Source: Larix sibirica
Taxonomy: Eukaryota; Streptophyta; Pinopsida; Pinales; Pinaceae
DNA length: 22,940 nucleotides
Direction: 5' to 3'
NCBI GenBank assembly: GCA_004151065.3
Contig: NWUY0304422049.1
Span: forward strand, 1 to 22,940
Below are positions 1 to 9,600 of the stretch, in pieces; within the stretch, counting starts at the first letter, position 1, and the number at the start of each line of letters is the position of its first letter. A program made the position numbers and the translations under genes. The notes under the pieces were generated by a model, which had not been told where the DNA came from, ran no database searches, and saw nothing but the letters and a program-made list of their open reading frames with translations.

Positions 1-518
1 TTAGAGCTATCTTACTAAATAGAAGGGGCTCTTGGTCATCTACCTAAATGGAGCTATCCGATGAAATGGAGGGCCATATGCTTCAATATAGAGTGCTATC
101 TGGTTTAATAGGACTAACTGCCTAAATATAAAGGGCTATATGCATCAATAGAAGGGCCTTAAAGTGCGTGCCTCTATCAAAGGGTGAAAGAAGAAACTCC
201 AAAGCTTCAGTAAGGGCAGGAGTGGCGGAGATTAAGGTAACTTCTAAGTTGTTAAGTAAAAATGCGTTCTGAGCGCGGTTCAATAAGGTCGTAGATATTA
301 CCTTGCCTCAGATAAATGAGCCTTATCAAGGGCCTTATCGTCTTAATAGGTAGCTTTTCAAGGGACGGAGTCGTTCGACTAAAAGGAGACTTCATTACGT
401 TAATAATAGCGTTTCCAAAGGCCCCATCTTCTTAGTAAGTGTTTCAAAAGAAAAGTAAGCTTTAAAGGCCTATAGCTTGCCTGAATGGACTATCCAAAAG
501 CATTCGAAATAACATCCG
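1..518. repeat. Degenerate short-repeat region (CTAAATAGAAGGG / GAGCTATC family)
   Basis: No gene is visible. Short phrases such as GAGCTATCTTACT, CTAAATAGAAGGG, CTACCTAAATGGAGC and GGGCTATATGCATCAATAG recur at irregular spacing of about 30-60 bases. This suggests a drifted minisatellite. The same vocabulary continues into the clearer units at 520-758, so this is probably the older part of the same array. All frames are closed within a few tens of codons. Confidence 0.45.
195..237 (+). repeat. Dispersed direct repeat, copy 1 of 2
   Basis: The stretch reads AACTCCAAAGCTTCAGTAAG and then GGCAGGAGTGG. It matches 914-958 (AACCTCCAAAGGCATCAGTA, then AGAGCGTGAGTGG) with a few substitutions and single-base indels. 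Both copies end in a TAAGG-like tail. The copies lie about 720 bases apart in the same orientation. Confidence 0.6.
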
Positions 519-519
519 C

Positions 520-758
520 GTTATAACGTATATAATATAAAGCGAAGCCCCATTTGCCTAAAGAGAGAGCCCACCAAGCATTATTAGAGCTGCCTTACTT
601 AGAAGGTGCATCGGGTTATTACATATATTAAAGCAAAGCATCATTTACCTAAACTAATATAGAGGAAGCTATCTAAGGCCTTACTTACTTAGAAGAATTG
701 CGTTATTACATATGTAAAGCAAAGCCTTCACTTGCCTAAATAGAATGTTTAAAGCGCC
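520..758 (+). repeat. Three tandem units of about 90 bp
   Basis: Units start near 520, 615 and 702. Each opens with GTTAT(A/T)AC(G/A)TATA, continues into AAAGC(G/A)AAGC, and then CATTTGCCTAAA or a close variant. The first two end in CTTACTTAGAAG. The spacing is 95 and then 87 bases, so the copies have drifted and carry indels. The third unit is cut short near 758. No frame is conserved between units, so this is a non-coding minisatellite. Confidence 0.65.
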
Positions 759-913
759 TCGTTCCATCATCCAGCCAAGTACTCTATTAGGTAGTGTTTC
801 AGGGGGCTTAAAGGCCAAACTATGAGCCAGATAATCCAGCCAGATAAGGGGCCGTCAGGCCAAACTTTGAGAGATAGAGGAGCCATTCAGTCCTCAATCA
901 GAGACGTACGAAT

Positions 914-958
914 AACCTCCAAAGGCATCAGTAAGAGCGTGAGTGGGCATCTCTAAGG
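914..958 (+). repeat. Dispersed direct repeat, copy 2 of 2
   Basis: Second copy of the 195-237 element, recognised by CCAAAGGCATCAGTAAGAG against CCAAAGCTTCAGTAAGGG and a shared GAGTGG. Just upstream (800-870) lies another small duplication, GGCCAAACTATGAG against GGCCAAACTTTGAG, with CCAGATAA phrases between them. Confidence 0.55.
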
Positions 959-1199
959 AAATTAGAGGGCGTATTAGTGCCGTCATTGGCCATTCTTTTT
1001 CATAAAAAACTTCAGCAAGGTCCTGAAATGCAATCTATCATGAAGGTACCCCAGGTGAGGTCATAGGCCAGATAATCGACCAATGCAGACATTTCCTAAA
1101 TCAAGTAAATCCTTTCCCTCGTACCTCGGGAAAGACCTCCGGATCTTTTCTTTTTACATTTTTATCGACCTTCCTCATTAGGTTTTTTTAACCCTACCG

Positions 1200-2220
1200 A
1201 ACGTCAAGGTATAATTGCTATATCTGTGCGTGTTATTGCTCCTACTGTTGTCTCCTTTTATTGCTCCTATCTCTGCTTAGGATAAATTGAATGGATCATG
1301 GCTTAATAGGTTAAAATGCTACTTCTGCCGTTGGTGGGACCGCGCTTGTTGAGGGCACCTTTCTATAGGTTATGCCTAGATCCGCCTACATTACTGGGTC
1401 GCCCTTAAACAGGTTATTATTCAACCCCGTATACGAACTCTGCCCTAGTTTCCACCACCTTTACTTCTGCTTCTTTCACTCGATCAAATGTGACTTTTTA
1501 TGGATCGACTCAGTAAACTATATTTGCCCTTGCCTTTGCTTCTTCTTTCACCCCTAGCTCGCTGTATAGGTGTGCCCTTGCTACCTCCACCCCGATGCTT
1601 TTTTTTCCTTCGTGCAGAAAAAACCAACTGGCTAAAATGCTTATGGGTAATGGCAAATTTCCGGTAAATTAACCACCCGTGTAACTCTAGGTAACTCTGC
1701 TCTTGCTCCTGCCCCCTCATATATGCTGTTGCCTATGATGCTGCTGAGTCCGCTGGGGAAGCTACAGCTACTTCCGCCCCTGTGTGATCATTTACAGGTT
1801 CCGGGCCAACCGGGGCTACTAGCTTGAAATCTGGAACTGATAGCTCTGCAACTTGAACTCGATCAACTGGATCATTTACTGATTCAAGGTTCACTGGCTT
1901 TACCAATACCTATGCTTACTCGGATGCAACTAGTTCAGATGCTTTCACTTCTGTCTCTCCCTCGTTGACTCTTGCCCCCGCTCCTGCTTCTGGCTTTTAA
2001 TTAGAAAACCTCTGCCTTCGCTTAAACTGCTTTTGCATCTGTTGTTGGTGAAACCGAATAAACGGGTGAAACTTATGTTTTTGCCTTCGTTACAGTCTCC
2101 CTAACCTTTGTTTTTGCATATGTTTCTATCTTTTTCACTGCTGCTACCTCTTTTACCTATGCTGCTATCTACGCCTATGCCTATGTCCTAGCCTTTGCCT
2201 TTTTGACTAGTGATGGGTAT
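1200..2220. repeat. Pyrimidine-rich degenerate array (GCC-TTT-GCT theme)
   Basis: The plus strand is dominated by phrases such as TTGCCTTTGCTTCTTC, GCCCCCGCTCCTGCTTCT, TTTGCCTATGCTGCTATC and CGCCTATGCCTATGTCC. These look like a heavily drifted 6-, 12- or 15-base repeat with a period of three. That periodicity produces Ala/Ser/Thr/Phe-rich translations in one frame that are not evidence of a gene. A similar patch, GCTCCGGCCCCTGCCTTT, recurs near 3150. No motif, start context or conserved domain is visible. Confidence 0.45.
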
Positions 2221-2325
2221 CGATCTCTATCTAAACCTACTAGAGCCCCTGGTCATAGACGTATAAATGCCACCCAGCGATGGATCTGTCACATGAATTT
2301 CCAAGGTAGCGAGGACTAACATTTC

Positions 2326-2367
2326 GTACTGCAATTATAATTATAACTGGGGTTCGGTTTGCAGTAC
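2326..2367. repeat. Perfect 9 bp inverted repeat (stem-loop)
   Basis: GTACTGCAA at 2326-2334 is mirrored by TTGCAGTAC at 2359-2367 around a 24-base loop. The loop is AT-rich on its left and GGGG-containing on its right. It lies in a gene-free stretch, so no transcript end can be assigned to it. Confidence 0.55.
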
Positions 2368-2486
2368 CTAGCCAAAATATGCAAGAGCTTACAGAAACTA
2401 CCGCTGAGCGCCGTACGATTCTCTGCCTTAGCTGCTGCTTTCACTATGGGGTAAACGAATTACTCTGCTATCAAATAATTGTTTGT

Positions 2487-2496
2487 CCCCGCGGGG
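2487..2496. repeat. GC-rich palindrome CCCCGCGGGG
   Basis: A perfect 10-base palindrome made only of G and C within a much more AT-rich stretch. It is too short to assign a role. The surrounding 2220-3820 interval holds no gene or strong repeat that I can support. Confidence 0.4.
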
Positions 2497-3820
2497 TCTC
2501 TGTCGTGTGCTCTTCGCTAGGCACCTTATTACACAGTTAAGTTAGGCCATGGGAGACTAGATAACACTTTAGGTACCGAGGACCTGCTAAATTGACGCCT
2601 GAGCGAACTCTTCATTCAAAAGACCCAGGACTCATTGCACGCAGTATATTTACGGCAGCGTGTTAAGCCATCTGCTACCCGGTAACTCGCCATTGGCTTT
2701 CTGGCATTAGGCTGTCTCCGGTGACTTGTGACGACTGGCTTTCACGTTTAGCATTATTTTTCATTCCAATGGCTAAGGTCTTTGCCAATACTATCACTTG
2801 CCCTTGTCTGCTTCTTTCCAACTATGGGCGTCCTTTACTCTGCTCCTGATGGCAGTTCCAGGTGGAAGGTTCAAGTAGAGCAAAAAAAGCACGTATATAA
2901 CGCCTACAATGATATCGAAGATTATGATGGAGCATAGCTTCTTGGATAAATGCTATAACAGCACTCTAATTCCTTCTTAGGCTCGGGGATGTCCTATAAA
3001 CACATGCTTATCTCGGAACACCACTGATAGGAGCACTAGTAAATGTAGGAACATTGCGTCTTTTTATATAAGAGAATGGCAGAGCTTCACTTTGGACACA
3101 TGCAAATGCTGGCACAACAGATCCAACTGAGAGTCCTGGCTTGACTCCTGCTCCGGCCCCTGCCTTTCTTTCTGCTGTTCCTACCATGGGGATGTTACTT
3201 TATATACGTTAATTACTTGCTTCAGAACCAATAGTGCATCATGTTTTTTTGACTCTATGAATTACAAAGATAAATTAGCAGGAATGAGGAAGGCAATCAC
3301 TCAGATTTGTCACCCTGACAACCGATACTTTTTATGTCCGGGCAACCCATATTTTTTACTCACGTTACTGCTTGGGATTAGCCTTGATTCTCTCAATGTT
3401 AATTAAGAGTAATTAGAAACGGTGCATTATGCAATCTTTTCTCTTAGACTGCCTACGTTAAAAACCATTATATGCATTATACAATTAAGGATAAATATGT
3501 AGTGGAAAGGTATAGGTTTTGTTACAATACCATGTTTAGATACAACTAGCTAGAATTCCATTGAGTACTTTTATCCAAATAAAAAAAGATAACCCTGAAT
3601 TAATACATGTTTTTATGTTAAAATAATGTAAGCATTCAAATAAATATGTATACATGTGTGTTGGCCAATTATGCGGAGTTGACATTTTATGTTAGTAACA
3701 CATGACCATGTCATTTATGTTAGTGTTAGATGGTTAAACCACCATAACTGTAATAGGGTGCTATAAATGATGTAGCGAGGGATTATATATTTGAGAGAGT
3801 GTCGTATGCAAGCCTTACAT

Positions 3821-3844
3821 GGGCAACCTATCTTAGGCTTGCCC
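3821..3844. repeat. 24 nt hairpin
   Basis: GGGCAA at 3821-3826 pairs with TTGCCC at 3839-3844. Inside it CCTA (3827-3830) pairs with TAGG (3834-3837) across a TCT loop, leaving one bulged C. This compact hairpin would be stable in RNA. Plant mitochondrial 3' ends are often protected by such stem-loops, but no gene lies upstream here. Confidence 0.45.
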
Positions 3845-3859
3845 TATGATGTATATCCA

Positions 3860-3891
3860 TTTCATCATTAATATATTTCATTATTAATATA
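3860..3891 (+). repeat. AT-rich 16 bp tandem duplication
   Basis: TTTCATCATTAATATA (3860-3875) is followed directly by TTTCATTATTAATATA (3876-3891). The two differ at one base. A partial third unit (GTTTCAT) follows after four bases. Confidence 0.7.
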
Positions 3892-3982
3892 ATGTTTCAT
3901 ATTCTGGGCAGTCTCATATTTTTCACTCGTGCATGCACCCTTTTTTTGAACTAGCATTGTATCAAGGTAGGTTTTCATCTCC

Positions 3983-4630
3983 ATGGACAAGGATATATTC
4001 AAAGCCTTTAATTACAAATTGTGGCTGCACAAGGAGAGATAAAGTTATGTGGAATTCAACCCAAAGTATCGTGGTTAGGCCCATTACCCCCTAGGCTAGA
4101 ATTCCCCGCATTGCCAGTGGTCATGCGCCCTTTTGTGGATCTATTTACCATGAGCTTTGGCAAGGTTCTTATCCCAGGTGGCTGACATAACTCTTTTCGG
4201 GCCAATCCGGGGGTGTGTGTCAAGGTTGATCTAAATAAAAAAAGAACCTCGTTCATTACAATGTGTACTCTATATGGGGTCCATGAGCATAAAGTCCTAT
4301 ATTTTTCATTTGCCAAACACTTGCTTTGCTTGTCAGGCCCAAGATCATATAAGAAAGGATTGTCCACACCGTAAGCCTAGACCGATGGCTTCCACAGGTG
4401 AGGGTAGGGTAGCTTCAGTAACTCTTTTCGTGAAGGAAGTTAGGGCCCCGATGGAGAGTAGATAATCTGGCCAATAAAATATAGTAGATTCGTCCATCCT
4501 CACCCCCTGGTGGTGGTTATGACTACTCTTCTTACTCAGACCCCCGCCCGCCCGAGGTAGGGGACAAGGATTGAAACGGTTTCCCACGGTAATTACGTAT
4601 AGAAAATCTAGGAAGCATGCATGCGCTGCT
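3983..4630 (+). pseudogene. Decayed LINE (L1-type) ORF1 with DUF4283-like part and CCHC zinc knuckle
   Basis: In plant L1-type retrotransposons ORF1 is an RNA-binding chaperone protein. The clearest piece is C-x2-C-x4-H-x4-C at about 4330-4372 (CFACQAQDHIRKDC, then PHRKPRP), a zf-CCHC_4-type knuckle. Upstream, another frame carries VSWLGPLPPRLEF (about 4066-4104), matching the family's W-V-R-L-P-G-L-P-L-E-F segment. After a TGA comes VCVKVDLNKKRTSFI (about 4216-4260), matching its (A)RVCVEVDL segment. A possible start ATG lies at 3983. The order of segments is correct for DUF4283 followed by zinc knuckle. The frame changes at least twice (2 to 1 to 2), and TAA, TGA and later stops interrupt it, so it is dead. 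A fading frame after the knuckle runs to about 4630. No ORF2 endonuclease or reverse transcriptase follows. Confidence 0.7.
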
Positions 4631-4821
4631 AATTGCCAAACTTCCTCCTCCTCGTAGTTAAGACCCAAATTGACTTCTACGTCTGAATTTCCATAAAAAC
4701 AAAGAAGGGGTAAGTTTAAGTAACCAAGGGGTCTGTCCGCATTAAACCTTGCTTGCGGCACTGTAAGGGTATTACGTATAATGGCACCCGGTTGGTGGGG
4801 TAGGTGGGGGAAAATCATAGC

Positions 4822-4830
4822 CATAAGAGA
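4822..4830 (+). promoter_or_regulatory. CATAAGAGA, match to the eudicot mitochondrial promoter nonamer
   Basis: CATAAGAGA matches the CRTAAGAGA core known from eudicot mitochondrial promoters, with an AAAATCATA stretch just upstream. About 0.3-0.4 such matches are expected by chance on both strands of a window this size. No gene starts downstream, so this is a weak candidate. Confidence 0.15.
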
Positions 4831-4843
4831 GAACCCAAGTTTT

Positions 4844-4934
4844 GTATCTGGTCTTGGTCCACAAGCTAGGTATCTGGTCTGAGTCCATGTATGTATCTTC
4901 CAGTAGTTAGTTCCACATATCTTCTAGTAGCTAC
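4844..4934 (+). repeat. Degenerate tandem repeat (GTATCTGGTCT / ATCTTCTAGTAG)
   Basis: GTATCTGGTCTTGGTCCA at 4844-4861 recurs as GTATCTGGTCTGAGTCCA at 4870-4887, a 26-base step. GTATCTTCCAGTAGTTAG (about 4893) is followed by ATATCTTCTAGTAGCTAC (about 4917). The pairs share the GTATCT opening, which suggests one drifted array of about 25 bases. Confidence 0.55.
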
Positions 4935-5248
4935 AGTAACATGTATAAAGCTCTTCCTCTTGGAGTAGTTTCCTATGATGAAGCTCTAAGAATGATATGA
5001 GTATGTAATGAGAAACTTCCCCAGAGTCCATGGATACGAATGCTCTCTCTGATAAATATGATATTTTTAGAGTGAAAACGTGGCCCACCTCTTCCCTTAG
5101 ATAAATTACTCTACACTTCCCCAATCCAACGGGGCGGGGGTTAGGTTTATTATTTCCTTTCTTTTAAAGCGCCAGTGACCAATATTTCCCACCAATATTT
5201 CCCCAAGAACACGAGGACCCTGCTTTCCCGACATAGGAGGGGAAGGAA

Positions 5249-5605
5249 GAGTCAATATGCGGAAAAGATAGAGTTATGGATAAAATCATCCGACCGATCA
5301 GATAAGGGCTGTTCTAAGAGGTCTAAATCGGGGAAGGCTACTCTGGGGTATAAATAAGGGTTAGGTATAAATAAGGGCTTGCTCTTCTCGTCGGTATCAA
5401 TAAATATAGTTCCATCCCCATCTTTCAGTAATAGTGCCATATTATTGGTTAATACTTTATTATAAAAGGACCTATAGATTCCTATGGCTATCATTGAGAG
5501 CCTGATACCCAAAGCAGTAGTATAGTCACTTGAGTAAATCAGATTCAATGTTCTCAGTGCCCAAGCCCTCCCTTCCAATAAATCTCCGTCCGCTGGGAAT
5601 AGTTA
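5249..5605 (-). CDS. Unrecognised open frame of about 118 codons, alternative to the sense frame
   Basis: A standard-code frame is open between a TAA near 5605 and a TGA at 5249. It encodes a hydrophobic middle (GIRLSMIAIGIYRSF) and an acidic segment (LLKDGDGTIFIDTDEKSK). No ATG is available near its 5' end; the first plausible initiators are TTG codons. No family is recognised and no ribosome-binding context applies. It lies wholly antisense to the 5175-6860 frame, so at most one of the two is real. Confidence 0.2.
5347..5380 (+). repeat. 17 bp tandem duplication
   Basis: GGTATAAATAAGGGTTA (5347-5363) is followed directly by GGTATAAATAAGGGCTT (5364-5380). The last few bases differ. It is a local duplication. 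The unit length is not a multiple of three, so it would shift a reading frame. Confidence 0.75.
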
Positions 5606-6859
5606 ATCAAACAGGGCAGTTCCCACGCAGGATCTCACGGTTGTTCCTGTGCCACCCACTCAACTTCCTGTAATAAAAAAAGTTAATAGCAAGAATGTTC
5701 TAAAGATTCAGAGTCAGTTGACTCAGTCGATGAACCAATTTCAGTTTACCCAGGTGCCAGTTGGAAAGCCACAAGTTCAAGTGCTGTAGTAAATAGCAGC
5801 GGAGGAAGCAAGCCAAGCACCCCTCTCCCTTCCCTAACAATTGATGGCAGAGGCAACAGAAGAAGAAGCGAAACAAGCACCAGATACACCTGCATACGTA
5901 CCAGTTGGAATTTACCCAATACCTGTTGATTCGGTTTACCGAGACGATTGAGCAGATCCAGTTCAAGTTCGAGCAGCACCGGAAGCAGTGGTTTACTAGG
6001 AACCAATTGGTCCGGTCAAAGAACCCATCCTATATAATATCCGACTATAGCATATATAAAGTGTATGGATAACTAACATATATAAAAGCCCGTCCAATCG
6101 GCCTGTGAACTAATTCCTTATTCCGGGCTCCGTATTCAGGCATCCAGGTTGGGTTGGTCCGGTTGATCCCAAAAAGCTTATAAAATGTTGTTTTTTCTAA
6201 AGCAAACCCTTGTTTGTCGGGGGTTCGAGGCATAATAATCCACCGGGGGTGAGGACACTACTCGGGGGTGTGCTCCAGAAAGCTAAGCCGGCTAATCAAA
6301 GAAAAGAAAGGATGGTCCGGTTCAACTAATAGTATACTATAATCCTCCCGCTAGATTAGGCTAATCTATATCCGGAAGGAAGTAGCTCCTCAGGGACCCA
6401 TACCAGTTTCAACGAGACCCACCAATACCAGAACTACAGGCCGAGAATTCAAGAAAGTCAATTAACTGGAAGGGAGTTCAATACAGTGACGGTTACTCCA
6501 TCCCGGGAGGGAATCAATATAGCTTAAGCCTCCCACCGCCAGCCCACAGAGTTAGGACAGGTTGAACTAGTTCGCTAGAAAGTAACGTTAGGCTAACCGT
6601 GGGTGAAGGACGGGTAGGGGAGAAAGTCGCGGATGTTCCGGGGCCCTCATTGGATTGAGGAACTACAGCCAGACAAGGCACCTGCCCAGTAAGCCCAATG
6701 GAAGAAAGAGACCTGCCCAGCCCGTGCTTCATTACGTCCAGCCAGCGCTTCATTACTTAACACTACGGATACGCTTCTTGCTTTTATTACGTTAATAAAT
6801 ACCTACGCATCTTTATTTTATACCCGCCAGGCGTCTCTGCTGCTTTACTTCATACAGGG

Positions 6860-9010
6860 GATGGGTTTTTAGTTATTTGAACGAACACTTATGCGAGCAG
6901 CTTATACCACTTGTACTTATTTACGATGCTTCCAACACGATCACGAATAACCTTTCCTGCTTCAGTCCATCCATCCTGAAGGAACGTTCACGCCATCCCC
7001 AGACAGTTGCACAAGGTGGGCGCCTACTGTCAGACAATCCAGTGGGAGGGACCTACAGTAGACCCATTCCTACTGCCCTGTTTTAAGACAGTCAGACAGT
7101 CCTCCCTTACCCATTTTGTGCGTTTAGGCATCTTCCGCTACGTTCCTTCTTATTGAGCTTCTTTAGTATATGTCATATCTCTTCTTTATACACCACTTCT
7201 TATTGCTATTATTTAGGCGGCCCCCTTCCTTTGGACGACATCAAAGTGCCCACAAGGTTTATTACGATCTCAGACTCATATCCTTTACGTTTGATCCTAG
7301 CTATCAAATATTTGGAGAAGGCAGACGTACAGACCCTGCCTGATAGTGTGACAAGGTTTCATGCATACAGAAACTTCCCTTGGTGCCATACCCTCCACCT
7401 GGTGCCTTAATATGCGAGAGAATCTTCTCACAAAGCCGGTTTATATTTCACCTTTTTATATTATATCTCTCTCCATACCGCCTTTTCGTTTATATACGTA
7501 ATTTCGGGCAGGCTTTCAAAACCTTCTGGATAATAGAGCATTCATATTACCTTTAAAAGCCTAATAGATGAAAGGAAGTTTGACAGATCACTCTTTTCGT
7601 TTGAACCGACTGCCCTCTTCTATGCATGAACGACAGCCAGAACCCTGATCTTGGATGGACGGATTGAATAACCTTACATGCATTCAATCAGCGAGTTGCC
7701 TAAATAAAAATGCGAGTTAGAAATAATACTGGAACCCGGTCAATAACTAATTAGTGTTCAGCACCTTTCGTAATTTAGTGAGAAATGCAAGTCGATTCGT
7801 ATTTTCTAGCCGAATACAAAATGGAAGCAAAGGGTTGTTTGTTAAGTGTCTTTATTGGTCCGAGCTGATTGGTCCGATATATTTTCTTTGGTCAGGGATA
7901 CACATATATAGTATAAACCTTATCTTACTATCTATACTACTAGCTTTGCCTTTGCTCCCCCCCATCTCTTCCTCTGATGCCTATGTATGGATCCCCACCT
8001 AGTTGGTATACTTCCACTCACTCCATGTTCCTATGCCTTTACCTTTTGCTCAGCCGCTGCTAACTTTGCACCTCACCTTTTCGAGGTTCGTGAGGACCTG
8101 ATGATGACTATCGATCTTTTTATTAAAGTAATGTCCCCAACACCCACCCGCTTCGCGCCTCGCCTTTTATATATTTACCCCCCGATGCGGGGGACTAACC
8201 TTGCAATTTATGCTGACCTTTCCCCTACCTATAGTAGTAGTATTAGTCCTATGGGTATGCCTACCTAGGGTATCGATCGTAGGAAAGTCCCCTTACCTGG
8301 ACCAGGCATAGGCCCAGGTAGGTGGGATGCCTATGCTCCAAAGTTATATAGCACTAGGGTCGGTATGCATGTCAGTAGTGCGCCTAGAGGAAGGCATGCT
8401 CATAAGTATAAGTAAAAGGCAGCCTAGTTTGTAGCCTTATATGGAGGGTCGGGTTTCAATTAAATTAGTAAGGTAGGTATTAGGTTCGGGCTTTATTTAT
8501 TCCCCTTGAAGCCTGAGCTATCTAGATTGAGGAAAGAAAAAAATAGTAGACTTTCCAAAAGGCTTGCTTGACATTAGGAGAGCAAGGGGAAAATGAGAAG
8601 ATTTTTTACAGGAAGGACTTCCGCCCAGGGTTCGCTGCGCACGCCTCTGGCCCTTCCTGCGCTGAAGGGAAGTTTACTCAAAGCCCGAGCTATAAGGTAG
8701 GAATGAGTGCTAACCTAGTTAGCTCAAAGCTGAGAAATTGAAAAGTCCAGAAGCTTAATTTAATGATCAAAGGAGGTGGTAATACCAGTGGTGACTAAGG
8801 ATTATAACTTCCACTTTAGATCCGCCGATCCGATCTAAACCGGTTCGCTTGGTGAGAAGATCCAGAAAAATAAGGAAGGGCGCCATACTTTACTTCTATG
8901 AAACAGACGAGCTATCGCATCAAGAAACCAAATCATTCGCCCTCCAATGGGAGCCGGAATGAAGTAAGTCGGAGTGGCCTCTCACATTGACCGAATTGGC
9001 CCAACTGAAC
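6860..9010. other. Stretch without a supportable gene
   Basis: No domain, RNA gene or strong repeat array is visible. Short standard frames exist at 7153-7410 (a plausible IKVPTRFITISDSYPLRLIL segment) and 7987-8268. They lie in the same plus-strand register, separated by about a dozen stops, mostly TAA/TAG with two TGA. This resembles the neighbouring decayed frames but has no homology behind it. The interval also contains the short direct repeat AGACAGTC (about 7086-7101) and the compound inverted repeat at 8294-8336. Confidence 0.4.
8294..8336. repeat. Two interleaved, mutually exclusive inverted repeats
   Basis: TACCTGG (8294-8300) pairs with CCAGGTA (8314-8320). GCATAGGC (8306-8313) pairs with GCCTATGC (8329-8336). 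The left arm of the second lies in the loop of the first, so the arms cross as in a pseudoknot or a two-state switch. The stems are perfect, at 7 and 8 bp. Confidence 0.55.
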
Positions 9011-9014
9011 TGGT

Positions 9015-9039
9015 GGGGGAGGGGGATATGGGTATGGGG
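9015..9039 (+). other. Intramolecular G-quadruplex motif
   Basis: Four G-runs of 5, 5, 3 and 4 bases are separated by loops A, ATAT and TAT within 25 bases. This satisfies the usual G3+ N1-7 rule with very short loops and predicts a stable quadruplex on the plus strand. There is no gene alongside. Confidence 0.65.
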
Positions 9040-9203
9040 AGAGATAAAAGCACCTGCCTGCCATGATGGACTAGCGACGGAGCAAAGGATAGAGAGGCAC
9101 TACGTGATATGTCGTCGATCGAGTGGGAAAAGTAAGTCATTATGAGAAATGTGGGTGAATTCTAGTTACTTTGAGGGGAATAAATGAAAGCGAGTGGCTT
9201 TCC

Positions 9204-9283
9204 TGACCTGATATCCTGCCATCCGGGCTCGATTGTTCAAGGTGGTACCGCTACTGGGCAGGACAGTAAAGTGGGACAGGTCA
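9204..9283. repeat. Nested double inverted repeat (cruciform candidate)
   Basis: TGACCTG (9204-9210) pairs with CAGGTCA (9277-9283). Inside it TCCTGCC (9214-9220) pairs with GGCAGGA (9257-9263). Both stems are perfect 7 bp and properly nested, and enclose a 36-base loop. The outer stem has tRNA acceptor length, but no T-arm or D-arm pattern is present. Confidence 0.55.
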
Positions 9284-9600
9284 GCTTGCATTACCAAATA
9301 GACAGGCACGAATAACTGGCAGATGCTATTAGAGGACCGAGTAAGTAGTATAGTTTCCCGGCAGTCATGAGTTTAACTTATCCTGGTGTCGAAGAGATAA
9401 CTGCGGGGAAGCCGACTGGGTTGGGCCGGTGTACCGATCAACGGGTAACTAGGTTTATTCGGAATAACCGCTGTTCCAGGCGGCGCTCCAGAACCTTTTC
9501 TGTGCAGATTTCTTATTAGGATTTGAAACTGCTATTTTATATGGGTATGTATGAGGTAGCCAACCTAGGAGTGTCCAGGCGAGCCCTCTGTCCTTATGAT

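Larger units (their letters stand above)
5175..6860 (+). pseudogene. Long plus-strand frame interrupted almost only by TAA/TAG; unrecognised Pro/Gln-rich protein remnant (tentative)
   Basis: I do not recognise a family. One frame (third-frame codons from an ATG at 5175) stays in register for about 560 codons without an obvious frameshift. It has roughly twenty stops, and only one is TGA (near 5946). Stretches between stops have protein-like composition. A Lys/Arg-rich N-terminus covers 5175-5350, and a Pro/Val/Gln-rich linker with acidic patches (AEATEEEAKQAPDTP) covers about 5610-6040. A mixed-charge segment with PHWIEELQPDKAPAQ lies at about 6645-6690. Many stops fall where Gln would fit. 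Caveats: the 5.7-6.0 kb part is also low-complexity (CAGTT and TTTACC phrases recur), and a second frame near 6390-6530 (QFQRDPPIPELQAENSRK) looks equally coding-like. The antisense frame at 5249-5605 is open too. Part or all of this may be chance. Confidence 0.3.

Noticed and set aside
3067-3075. TATAAGAGA, near match to the plant mitochondrial promoter core.
   Set aside because: Fits only a relaxed consensus, is expected by chance, and has no gene downstream.
4345-4824. Minus-strand standard open frame of 159 codons, the longest in the window.
   Set aside because: It is antisense to the LINE ORF1 remnant and its C-rich flank, has no domain, and its composition follows from the opposite strand.
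9204-9283. tRNA-like fold suggested by a 7 bp outer stem.
   Set aside because: No GTTCGA-type T-loop, no D-arm and no anticodon arm in the expected places.
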